Origin: Alphaproteobacteria bacterium
GTDB lineage: Bacteria; Pseudomonadota; Alphaproteobacteria; ATCC43930; CGMCC-115725
Reading direction: 5' to 3'
DNA length: 7,585 nucleotides
NCBI GenBank assembly: GCA_005888425.1
Contig: VAZF01000085.1
Coordinates: 1 to 7,585 of the forward strand
Shown here: positions 1-5,705 of the stretch, in pieces
How positions within the stretch are numbered: the first letter of the stretch is position 1
How the letters are laid out: every line of letters starts with the position of its first letter
Notes under the pieces: generated by a model
The model's database searches: none
What the model was told of the DNA's origin: nothing
Seen by the model: the letters and a program-made list of their open reading frames with translations, nothing else
Position numbers and translations under genes: made by a program

Positions 1-36
1 GAACGGCTGGCCTGCTCGGGCCAGCCGTTCCGTTTT
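1..36. terminator. Strong hairpin at window edge, possible (bidirectional) terminator
   Basis: A perfect 12-bp inverted repeat, GAACGGCTGGCC (1-12) and GGCCAGCCGTTC (19-30), encloses a 6-base loop. On the plus strand it is followed by CGTTTT (31-36), so it resembles an intrinsic terminator for a gene arriving from the left, although the T run is only four bases. On the minus strand the hairpin is preceded by AAAACG, the mirror arrangement typical of bidirectional terminators; the T run that would serve the minus-strand helicase gene would lie outside the window. The helicase reading frame is still open through this hairpin, which is odd for a terminator of that gene. Confidence 0.5.
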
Positions 37-2142
37 GGCTTGCATCGGCGAGCCGGGCGCGCAGTTTCGACCAGCGGTGCTTCTGCTGGCCGCCGCGCAC
101 CGCCATCGCGAGCGCGCGCTTCTGCCCGACGATGACCACGAGGCGCTTGCCGCGTGTCACGCCGGTATAGACGAGATTGCGCTGCAGCATCGGATAGTGC
201 TGCGTCATCAGCGGGATCACCACCGCGTTGTATTCCGACCCCTGGCTCTTGTGGATTGTCGTCGCATAGGCGAGCGCGAGCTCATCGAGCTCGCCGCTGC
301 CATAGGCGACGGTGCGTCCATCGAAATCGGCGGCGAGCTGGCCGCTCTCGGCATCGACCCCGGTTATAATACCGAGATCGCCGTTGTAGACGTCGCGGTC
401 GTAATCGTTCTCGATCTGCATGACCTTGTCGCCGGGGCCGAAGATCTGGCCGAAGCGCTCGATGCGCAACTCGCCCGGCGGGTTCAGCGCCTGCTGCAAT
501 TCGAGGTTCAAGGAACGCGCGCCGAGCCCGCCGCGGTTCATCGGGCACAGCACCTGGATGTCGCGAATGGGGTCGAGGCCGAAGCGCTTCGGGATGCGCT
601 CTTGCACGAGCGCCAGGATCTTGCGCACGCCGTCTTTGGCGTCGGCCGCCTCGACGAAATAGAAGTCGCCGCCCTCGACCGGGTCGAGCTCGGGCATCTC
701 GCCGCGATTGATGCGATGCGCATTGGCGATGATACGGCTACCCGCCGATTGCCGGAAAATTTCGGTGAGGCATACGACCGGCACGGCGCCCGATCCGATG
801 ATGTCCGCCAGGATCTGCCCAGGGCCGACGGACGGCAGCTGATCGACGTCGCCCACCAGCAATAGCGCCGATTTTTCCGGCAAGGCGCGCAATACGGCGC
901 GCATCAGCGGGACATCGACCATGGAGGCTTCGTCGATGACGAGGAGGTCGCAGTCGAGCGGGAACGACTCGTCGCGCTTGAAACCGCCGGCGGACGGATC
1001 GGCCTCCAGCAGGCGGTGGATGGTCATCGCCTCGAGCCCGGTGCTGTCGGCGAGGCGCTTGGCGGCGCGGCCGGTCGGCGCGCACAGCGCGACCTCGACC
1101 GATTTCGCGCGCAGGATACGCAGCAGCGAATTGACAAGGGTCGTCTTCCCGACACCGGGACCGCCGGTCACGACAAGCACCCTCGCGCCGAGCGCGACTC
1201 GGATCGCTTCTTTCTGGCTGTCCGCGAGTGTGAGCCGGGTACGCTGCTCGACCCAGGGGATCGCCTTCTCGGTATCGATCGGCGGCCAGGGCGGCATGGC
1301 GGCGGCGAGCGCGGCTAGGCGCGCCGCGATGTCGCGCTCGGCCTCGTACAATGCCGCAAGGAAGAGGCAGCGCCTGCCGTCGACTTCGTCGGCGACGACA
1401 TGGCCGGCGGCGATCTCCTCGGCGAGCGCGCTCTCGACGAGGCTCGCCGGCACCTCCAGCAGCGCTTCCGCGAGCGGGACGAGTTCGTCGACCGGCAGGC
1501 CGCAATGCCCAGCATCCATCGCCTCGGCGAGTGCATGCGAGATGCCGGCGCGCACCCGCATCATCGCGGTCTTCTCGACGCCGAGCAAAATCGCGATCTG
1601 GTCGGCGCTCTTGAAACCGATGCCGCGGATATCGCGCGCGAGCCGGTACGGATCCTGCGATATCAGCCTGACCGCATCGGCACCGTAGAGCTTGTGGATG
1701 CGCACCGCGCGCGCGGTGCCGACGCCGTGATCATGCAGGAACAGCATGATCTCGCGGATCGTGCGCTGCGCCGCCCAGTCCGCCGCGATCTGCTTGGCGC
1801 GCTTGGCGCCGATGCCGGGCACGCGCCGCAGCCTGCCCGGGTTGTTCTCGATGACCTCGAATTCTCGATCGCTGCCGGGCTTGTCGGCGCCGTGGCCTTC
1901 AGGAAGGAGGCCCGGAATTGCAGACCGTGGGTACGGTCATTGGCCCAGCTGCCGCTCGCCTGGACGAATTCGCCTGCGGAGATCGAGGGCGCGTGGCCGA
2001 CGATCGTGACCGGCTCGCGCCGGCCGCGCGCCTCGACTTTCAGGACGCAGAAGCCCGTCTCCGGGCTGTGAAACACGACCCGTTCGATGAGCCCGGCGAG
2101 GACCTCGCTATCCTCGCTCGTCTGCGGTGCTGCCGGCGCCAT
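1..2142 (-). pseudogene. recD2: RecD2-like ATP-dependent DNA helicase (SF1B), frameshifted by an internal deletion, 3' end off window
   Basis: RecD2 enzymes are 5'-3' DNA helicases of superfamily 1B involved in DNA repair and replication-fork maintenance, acting without RecBC. The N-terminal domain is read from ATG 2140-2142 to codon 93 (1864-1866) in one frame; the remainder, about 620 codons, is read in another frame from 1861 to the edge. The second frame shows a second helix-hairpin-helix (VPGIGAKRA), Walker A GGPGVGKTT (1139-1165), Walker B/motif II IDEAS (923-937), motif III GDVDQLPSVGPG (818-853), a UvrD-like C-terminal segment with HKSQGSEY (about 230-260) and YTGVTRGKR (about 145-170), and WSKL near 65. 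At the break, family members normally have about 27 residues including the first helix-hairpin-helix (a GSGMIRGIGP-type motif); these are absent and the frame shifts, consistent with loss of about 79 bp. No in-frame stop is seen before position 1. It follows the small gene ending at 2175 and is probably co-transcribed. The start has no clear Shine-Dalgarno and lies in a hairpin. Identity of the family is secure; whether the lesion is real or an assembly error is open. Confidence 0.85.
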
Positions 2143-2164
2143 CCCCGCATGATGGCGCGCCGGC
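2132..2164 (-). promoter_or_regulatory. Hairpin covering the helicase start codon
   Basis: GCCGGCGCCAT (2132-2142) pairs with ATGGC (2152-2156) plus GCCGGC (2159-2164), giving an 11-bp stem with a 2-base bulge and a 9-base loop. In the minus-strand transcript the helicase ATG (2142-2140) sits in the stem, and only a G-run (GCGGGG) touches the start as a possible ribosome site. The structure could damp translation of the helicase or act as a partial transcription barrier between the two genes. No T tract follows, so it is not a standard intrinsic terminator. GC-rich sequence forms such pairs readily, so the functional claim is weak. Confidence 0.3.
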
Positions 2165-2174
2165 GGTCAGGGAG

Positions 2175-2543
2175 CTACAGAATGTCGTGGGAGAGCGGCG
2201 CGCCCTCGCCGGTCGCGACGACTTTGATCTTGATCGGCGCGTAAAGCCGGATCGTCGCGACCGCAACGTCGACTTCGTCTTCCGTGTGCGCGCGCACGAA
2301 CACGGCTGTTTCGCCGTTATGGATGAAGGGCGCGTACGTCTCCCGGACATTGCCGACAACGAAAGGGTCGACCTCAAGCGCCGCCAGCTCCGGCGTGATC
2401 GCCGCCGGCACTCCCGCCGTGGTTTCATGCATCAGCAGCACGAAAACGTTTGTCGCCGGGACGCCCTCGTATTTTAGCCGGTTTACCGCGTCCTCGGCGA
2501 TGCCCTTCGATTCGAACAGCCCGACCACGAATTTGAGCGCCAT
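2175..2543 (-). CDS. Small conserved-looking alpha/beta protein, unknown function (stress protein YflT-like N-terminal pattern)
   Basis: The 122-aa product has no signal peptide or membrane segment and is probably cytoplasmic. It opens with FVVGLFES, then an acidic helix (KGIAEDAVNRLKYEG) and a second strand (NVFVLL), a beta-alpha-beta pattern resembling general stress proteins of the YflT/YsnF N-terminal type, in which a strand ending in F-x-S/D is followed by an A-E-x-A-V-x-x-L helix. A second strand-helix-strand unit occurs near residues 78-110 (ETAVFVRAH, then EDEVDVAVATIRLY, then IKIKVV), so it may be a double ferredoxin-like fold. ATG 2541-2543 is preferred over the adjoining GTG 2544-2546 because GAGG lies 7 bases before the ATG. 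It stops 32 bp before the helicase gene on the same strand and is divergent from the 53-aa membrane protein gene. The fold is inferred by eye; I do not recognise a specific family member and assign no function. Confidence 0.75.
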   Translation of the reverse strand: MALKFVVGLFESKGIAEDAVNRLKYEGVPATNVFVLLMHETTAGVPAAITPELAALEVDPFVVGNVRETYAPFIHNGETAVFVRAHTEDEVDVAVATIRLYAPIKIKVVATGEGAPLSHDIL

Positions 2544-2685
2544 CACCTTCCCTCATCCGATGCCGTCGCGCCTCTTGGTTGAACGGCGCGGGGAGCGTTC
2601 GGGTTGCGCGGCCCAGCGTCAGAGATACCGCCTCGAAAGGAGGGAGGGGCGCAGCGGGACTGGGCTCCGCAACCTAACGCTGTCT

Positions 2686-2727
2686 CGGAGTGTTGATGCT
2701 TCTATCCCGGAGTGTTGGTGCTTCTAT
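2686..2727 (+). repeat. 22-bp tandem direct repeat in divergent intergenic region
   Basis: Two copies, CGGAGTGTTGATGCTTCTAT (2686-2705) and CGGAGTGTTGGTGCTTCTAT (2708-2727), differ at one base in 20 and are spaced with a 22-bp period, two helical turns. They lie 40 bp upstream of the 53-aa gene and run directly into a CRP/FNR-like site. This in-phase arrangement suits a pair of binding sites for a regulator, or may simply be a small duplication. Apart from the repeat and the adjoining site, I see no gene or terminator in the region 2547-2766. Confidence 0.7.
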
Positions 2728-2740
2728 GAAGTACGTCACT
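2725..2740 (+). promoter_or_regulatory. Candidate CRP/FNR-family site upstream of 53-aa membrane protein
   Basis: TATGAAGTACGTCACT has the TGA-N6-TCA core of CRP/FNR-type operators and matches the ideal site at 3907-3922 at 13 of 16 positions, including the shared GTCAC half. Its left half is degenerate (TATGA rather than TGTGA). Its centre is about 34 bp before the ATG of the 53-aa gene, so if used it could overlap the core promoter and repress, or serve a divergent promoter for the 122-aa gene. It overlaps the last three bases of the tandem repeat. Confidence 0.35.
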
Positions 2741-2766
2741 GCCGCATGCGGAGGAAAGGACCGGTA

Positions 2767-2928
2767 ATGACCACCATCCTGATTATTGTCCTGCTTGTCC
2801 TGTTGCTGGGCGGTTTCGGCGGTTATCACGGGTATCACCGTTATGGCGGGTCGGGGCTGGGCGGCGTTTTGGGCTTGGTGTTGATCGTCCTGCTCGTGCT
2901 CTGGTTGGCTGGCGGCTTGCACGCCTGA
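2767..2928 (+). CDS. Small two-helix membrane protein (53 aa, DUF3309-like)
   Basis: The 53-aa product consists of two hydrophobic helices, roughly residues 3-17 (ILIIVLLVLLLGGF) and 33-50 (VLGLVLIVLLVLWLAGG), joined by a short Gly/His/Tyr-rich loop (GGYHGYHRYGGSGLGG). It should insert in the inner membrane as a hairpin. Length, the M-T/S-T-I-L start and the Gly-rich loop resemble the small DUF3309-type membrane proteins common in Proteobacteria, whose role is unknown. The start is set by AAAGGA (2755-2760) six bases before ATG 2767. The frame stays open upstream to about 2284, but that extension has no hydrophobic or family-like content and overlaps the 122-aa gene antisense. It is transcribed divergently from the 122-aa gene and convergently with the SDR; no clear terminator is visible in 2929-3007. 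Confidence 0.7.
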   Translation: MTTILIIVLLVLLLGGFGGYHGYHRYGGSGLGGVLGLVLIVLLVLWLAGGLHA

Positions 2929-3007
2929 CGAAACCCGCCGCGGATGCAATCGACGGGGCGGTGCGGCTGGCGACAGCACATTCAAAGGGCGAGGCCGGCC
3001 GCTCTGC

Positions 3008-3802
3008 TCACTGCGCCGTGATGCCGCCGTCGATGACAAGGCCCGCGCCGGTCATAAAGGCGGCATCGTCCGAGGCGAGAAAGACGATGCCTTTGGCGAT
3101 ATCGGTGGGCGCTCCCATGCGCCCGATCGGCAGGCGCTCGATGACCTGCCGCCGAGCCATCTCGACATCGTTGGTGCCGAGATTGCGCGCCCGAGTGACG
3201 AGCACCTGGTCGCCCATATCGGTGTCGATTGTGCCGGGATGGATCGAGTTGACGCGGATGCGGTAGCGCTTGCGGGCAAATTCGAGCGCGGCAGATTTCG
3301 TGAACAGCGTGACGCCGCCCTTTGTCATCGAATAGAGCGGGTCCTGCTTCGAGCCGACGATGCCGGCGGTCGAAGCGAGGTTGACGATGACACTGCCCTC
3401 CGGGCTTGTCGTCGCGGCCTCACGCAAAGCAGGCAGCGCCAACTTTGTGCCGAGAAAAACGCCGGTCAGATTGACGGCGCACAGGCGGTGCCATTCCTCA
3501 ATCGTCGCCGCTTCGATGTCCTTGCCGAGAAACAGACCGGCATTGTTAACGAGGATGTCGAGCCGCCCCCAGCGGCCGAGCACGGCGTCGATCGCGGCCT
3601 GCCAATCCGCCTCGCTCGTGACATCGAGGTGGACATAGAGCGCCGCCTCGCCGAGCCCGCGCGCCGTGTCGCGGCCGCGCTCGTCGAGCACATCGCCGAT
3701 CGCGACCTTGGCGCCGGCGTCGACCATAAGCCGCGCGGTCTCGGCGCCGATGCCTCGTGCCGCGCCGGAAATCAGCGCCACCTTGCCGTCGAGCCGGTTC
3801 AT
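3008..3802 (-). CDS. Short-chain dehydrogenase/reductase (classical SDR, NAD-type)
   Basis: This complete 264-aa classical SDR catalyses NAD(P)-dependent oxidation or reduction of an alcohol/ketone in the cytoplasm; the substrate cannot be told from sequence. Motifs in order: cofactor glycine motif SGAARGIG (12-19), Asp37 at the end of the second strand (favours NAD over NADP), D60-V adenine contact, NNAG (86-89), catalytic Asn111, Ser144, and Tyr157-x3-Lys161 (YSMTK), HPG (188-190), and a C-terminal G-x-x-x-x-I-D-G-G (VIDGG). All four catalytic residues are present and the length is normal. GGAGGAGG (3808-3815) five bases before the ATG fixes the start. It resembles entries often labelled glucose 1-dehydrogenase or 3-alpha/20-beta-hydroxysteroid dehydrogenase, labels that carry little substrate information. 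It stands alone as a transcription unit, with a 16-bp palindrome immediately upstream of its ribosome site. Confidence 0.93.
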   Translation of the reverse strand: MNRLDGKVALISGAARGIGAETARLMVDAGAKVAIGDVLDERGRDTARGLGEAALYVHLDVTSEADWQAAIDAVLGRWGRLDILVNNAGLFLGKDIEAATIEEWHRLCAVNLTGVFLGTKLALPALREAATTSPEGSVIVNLASTAGIVGSKQDPLYSMTKGGVTLFTKSAALEFARKRYRIRVNSIHPGTIDTDMGDQVLVTRARNLGTNDVEMARRQVIERLPIGRMGAPTDIAKGIVFLASDDAAFMTGAGLVIDGGITAQ

Positions 3803-3818
3803 CCGAGCCTCCTCCGCT

Positions 3819-3834
3819 GCGCCTCATGAGGCGC
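3819..3834. promoter_or_regulatory. Perfect 16-bp palindrome just upstream of SDR ribosome site, candidate operator
   Basis: GCGCCTCATGAGGCGC is a perfect 8+8 palindrome whose edge is 3 bases from the SDR Shine-Dalgarno (3808-3815). Its size and position suit an operator for a dimeric repressor (TetR- or GntR-like), but no regulator gene is present in the window. It has no loop, so in RNA it would need to open the central bases to form a hairpin; a DNA-binding role is the more natural reading. Confidence 0.4.
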
Positions 3835-3906
3835 TGAATACCAGGGATCACCATCACCGCGAGGGGACGAGCGCCGCCGGACCCGGTGACGAATTTTTCC
3901 TCCAAG

Positions 3907-3922
3907 TGTGAACTACGTCACA
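3907..3922. promoter_or_regulatory. CRP-type binding site, TGTGA-N6-TCACA
   Basis: TGTGAACTACGTCACA matches both half-sites of the cAMP receptor protein consensus (TGTGA-N6-TCACA) exactly. It lies in the 193-bp region between the divergent SDR (ATG at 3802) and the 43-aa gene (ATG at 3996), so it could serve either: its centre is 112 bp from the SDR start codon and 81 bp from the miniprotein start codon. A -41.5 placement would put a plus-strand transcription start near 3956. FNR/FixK-type proteins prefer TTGA-N6-TCAA, so CRP is the better fit. The window also encodes a predicted adenylate cyclase. Confidence 0.5.
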
Positions 3923-3995
3923 CCCGATCCCATCCGCCGGAGCGAGAAATGAGACCGGGTTGATGGCGCGCGAACGCGCTTCTTGGGAGGACGCC

Positions 3996-4127
3996 ATGGA
4001 ACAGATCCTCATAGCGGCGATCTGCCTGCTGACCGGTGTCGCGGCCCTCGCGCTGACGCGCCGCCCGCGTCGCCCGGTGACCGTGCAATCCCGGCGATGG
4101 CGAGACGATCAGGTCGCCCGCCCATAG
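3996..4127 (+). CDS. 43-aa single-helix membrane miniprotein (hypothetical)
   Basis: A short frame starts at ATG 3996 five bases after GGGAGG (3985-3990), one of the best ribosome sites in the window, and ends at TAG 4125. The product has a hydrophobic helix at about residues 4-20 (ILIAAICLLTGVAALAL) followed at once by a strongly basic tail (TRRPRRP and further Arg), so it should sit in the inner membrane with the basic C-terminus in the cytoplasm. I recognise no family. Its 3' end overlaps the convergent EthD-like gene by 19 bp. The CRP-type site at 3907-3922 lies upstream. Support comes from the ribosome site, helix design and upstream site; conservation was not tested. Confidence 0.5.
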   Translation: MEQILIAAICLLTGVAALALTRRPRRPVTVQSRRWRDDQVARP

Positions 4128-4741
4128 CGGCGGGCGTCGATGCGTATCAAATCGCGGAAATGCGGCCGCATGCGCTCGGTCCAGGGCGTGTTGGCCGCGC
4201 TCTTCCAAGCTTGTGAATTCGGCACATCGGGATGGGCGAAATGATAGATCGCCGCATAGCGCTGCGTCGCGCCGGCGCCGCGGTAACGCCGGGCCGCCAA
4301 GACGCCGGGCACCGCGCCGAGCTGCGGCAGGTGCTCCGTGTTGTACCACTCGTTGAACTCGCCCTCCTGCTCCGGCGCGACATTCATCGCGATCAGCAGG
4401 AGCGCATTGGCGCCCGGCGGCGCCAGCGCATCGCCCGGCCGGACCTGCTCCCCCTCGAGACGGATGATCATACGGGTGCGGCCGGTGACCCGCTTCGTCC
4501 AGGGCGTGCCGTTGGCGCCGCCGACCGCGAGATAGGCCGGGCTGTGCAGAACGCCGACAGTGTCGAGGTCGTAAAGAGCGAGCGAGACTTTCGGGTCCTG
4601 GGTGCCGATCCAGCGCTCGGCATTCAAAAAGCCGGGGACCCGCAGCCGCTCCGGGACATGCTCGGTGTCGTACCAATCGTGAAACTCGTCCTCGGCGACA
4701 TCTGAGAAATCCATCGCCGCTATCAGGATGCCTTTGGCCAT
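4109..4741 (-). CDS. Tandem-duplicated EthD-like dimeric alpha/beta-barrel protein
   Basis: The 210-aa soluble protein is built from two copies of one unit of about 106 residues. Matching pairs include EFHDWYDTEHVP (19-30) with EFNEWYNTEHLP (128-139), VPG (35-37) with VPG (144-146), and TPWTKR (79-84) with TPWTER (185-190). The strand, then E-F-x-x-W-Y-x-T-E-H-x-P helix, then V-P-G-x-L is typical of ferredoxin-like dimeric alpha/beta-barrel proteins of the EthD type, which act in small-molecule breakdown or as accessory proteins. A single chain holding two units would form the pseudo-dimer internally. His28 and His137 in T-E-H are conserved between halves and could be active-site or structural residues. 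GGGAGGAG four bases before the ATG sets the start. It is the last gene of the probable operon, 45 bp after the transporter stop. Substrate unknown. Confidence 0.8.
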   Translation of the reverse strand: MAKGILIAAMDFSDVAEDEFHDWYDTEHVPERLRVPGFLNAERWIGTQDPKVSLALYDLDTVGVLHSPAYLAVGGANGTPWTKRVTGRTRMIIRLEGEQVRPGDALAPPGANALLLIAMNVAPEQEGEFNEWYNTEHLPQLGAVPGVLAARRYRGAGATQRYAAIYHFAHPDVPNSQAWKSAANTPWTERMRPHFRDLIRIDARRYGRAT

Positions 4742-4786
4742 CGCGCTCCTCCCTCGCCTTTCTGCGGGGAGGCTAGCACGGGGGGA

Positions 4787-5680
4787 TCAGCGGCGCAGCG
4801 TCAGGATGATGCCGGCGACGATCAGCGCGATTGCGACGATAACATCGGCGGTAACGGCGCCCCCGAAGATCGCGGTCGAGATCAGAAAGCCGCCGACCGG
4901 GGTCAGCGCCAAGACCTGCCCGGCCGCCGCCGCCGGCATCGCAGTCAACACAACCGCCCACAGAAAATAGCCGAGTGCGGTCGTGACGACCCAATTGTAG
5001 GAGAGGATCGCAATGAGAGCCGGCGACCAATGGATCGGTTCGCCGCCGATCTGCGGCGCGGCGAAGGCGACGACGACGGGCGCGCTGACCGCGAGTTGCC
5101 AGAAGGTCTGGGTCCAGAATGGGGTGCGCCAGATGCGGCGCCGATAAAGACAACTGCCGAGCGCCCAGGTCATCGCCGAGAGCAGCAGAAAGGCATTGCC
5201 CAAAAGCGTCCGCGCGCTCGTCCAATCGACCAGCGCCGGGTTCATAAACAGCACGAGCCCGGCAAAACCGATCGCGGCGCCGATCAGGTGGAAGCGGCCG
5301 AGCCGCTCGACCCCGAGCAACAGCCCGATCGGGATGGCCCATAGCGAAAAGGTGTAGGCCAGAACGATCGCGCGGCCCGCAGCCTCGATCGAGAGGCCGA
5401 TGATCGCGAACACCAGAAAGGCGGCAACCTGCAGCTGGCCGATCCAGAAAAGACCGAGCCGCTCCCCCGGGATAGGCAGCAAGGGCACCCGCATCGCGTG
5501 CAAGGCCGGGGCGAGCAGAACGATGGTGCCGATCAGGCGCAGCAGCACGAAGACCAGCGGCGGCGCGTCGCCGAGCGCCAGCTTCATCATCGGCCAATTG
5601 GCGGCCCAAGTGACGACAATGACCGCGAGGTAAAAATAGACGATCCGCGGCGGCCCGCCCCGCTCGGCCGGCGGTCTCAT
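4787..5680 (-). CDS. EamA/DMT-superfamily transporter (10-TM, RhaT/YdcZ-like permease)
   Basis: The 297-aa product is a polytopic inner-membrane protein of the drug/metabolite transporter superfamily, which exports or imports small metabolites by secondary transport. About ten hydrophobic segments are visible, arranged as two EamA repeats, roughly residues 14-145 and 162-295. The first begins with the V-T-W-A-A-N-W segment typical of the family's first helix, and the second repeat starts with the LLSAMTWALGSCLYRR segment, the family's usual A-x-x-W-A-x-G-x-x-x-x-R/K pattern. ATG 5678-5680 is chosen because it gives the normal family length and begins 25 bp after the cyclase stop; the frame is open further upstream to 5857, but that part overlaps the cyclase and is not membrane-like. 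No strong Shine-Dalgarno precedes the ATG, so translation may depend on the upstream cyclase gene. Substrate cannot be inferred. Confidence 0.9.
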   Translation of the reverse strand: MRPPAERGGPPRIVYFYLAVIVVTWAANWPMMKLALGDAPPLVFVLLRLIGTIVLLAPALHAMRVPLLPIPGERLGLFWIGQLQVAAFLVFAIIGLSIEAAGRAIVLAYTFSLWAIPIGLLLGVERLGRFHLIGAAIGFAGLVLFMNPALVDWTSARTLLGNAFLLLSAMTWALGSCLYRRRIWRTPFWTQTFWQLAVSAPVVVAFAAPQIGGEPIHWSPALIAILSYNWVVTTALGYFLWAVVLTAMPAAAAGQVLALTPVGGFLISTAIFGGAVTADVIVAIALIVAGIILTLRR

Positions 5681-5705
5681 CCGATGTACGGCCGAGAATT
5701 TCGGG

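Noticed and set aside
35..865. Long plus-strand open frame (276 codons) opposite the helicase
   Set aside because: It is antisense to recognisable helicase motifs, has no family-like composition, and is a normal by-product of high-GC coding DNA.
921..2071. Further long plus-strand frames opposite the helicase, 921-1688 and 1400-2071
   Set aside because: They lie antisense to conserved helicase sequence, with repetitive Arg/Ala/Ser-rich or patternless translations and no convincing ribosome sites.
1864..2142. Programmed ribosomal frameshift in the helicase
   Set aside because: About 27 conserved residues are missing at the junction as well as the frame change, which indicates a deletion, and no slippery sequence is present.
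2669..2694. EcfG-type general stress promoter (GCAAC-N17-TGTT) upstream of the 53-aa gene
   Set aside because: It has mismatches in both elements relative to GGAAC-N16/17-CGTT and overlaps the tandem repeat, so it is no better than chance.
2284..2766. N-terminal extension of the 53-aa membrane protein to 214 aa
   Set aside because: The extension overlaps the 122-aa gene antisense and crosses the repeat and ribosome site; AAAGGA before ATG 2767 marks the real start.
2929..3007. Bidirectional terminator between the 53-aa gene and the SDR
   Set aside because: Only loose GC-rich complementarity and no T or A run on either side.
3239..3829. Plus-strand frame of 196 codons opposite the SDR
   Set aside because: Antisense shadow of a complete SDR with all catalytic residues; no ribosome site or recognisable motif.
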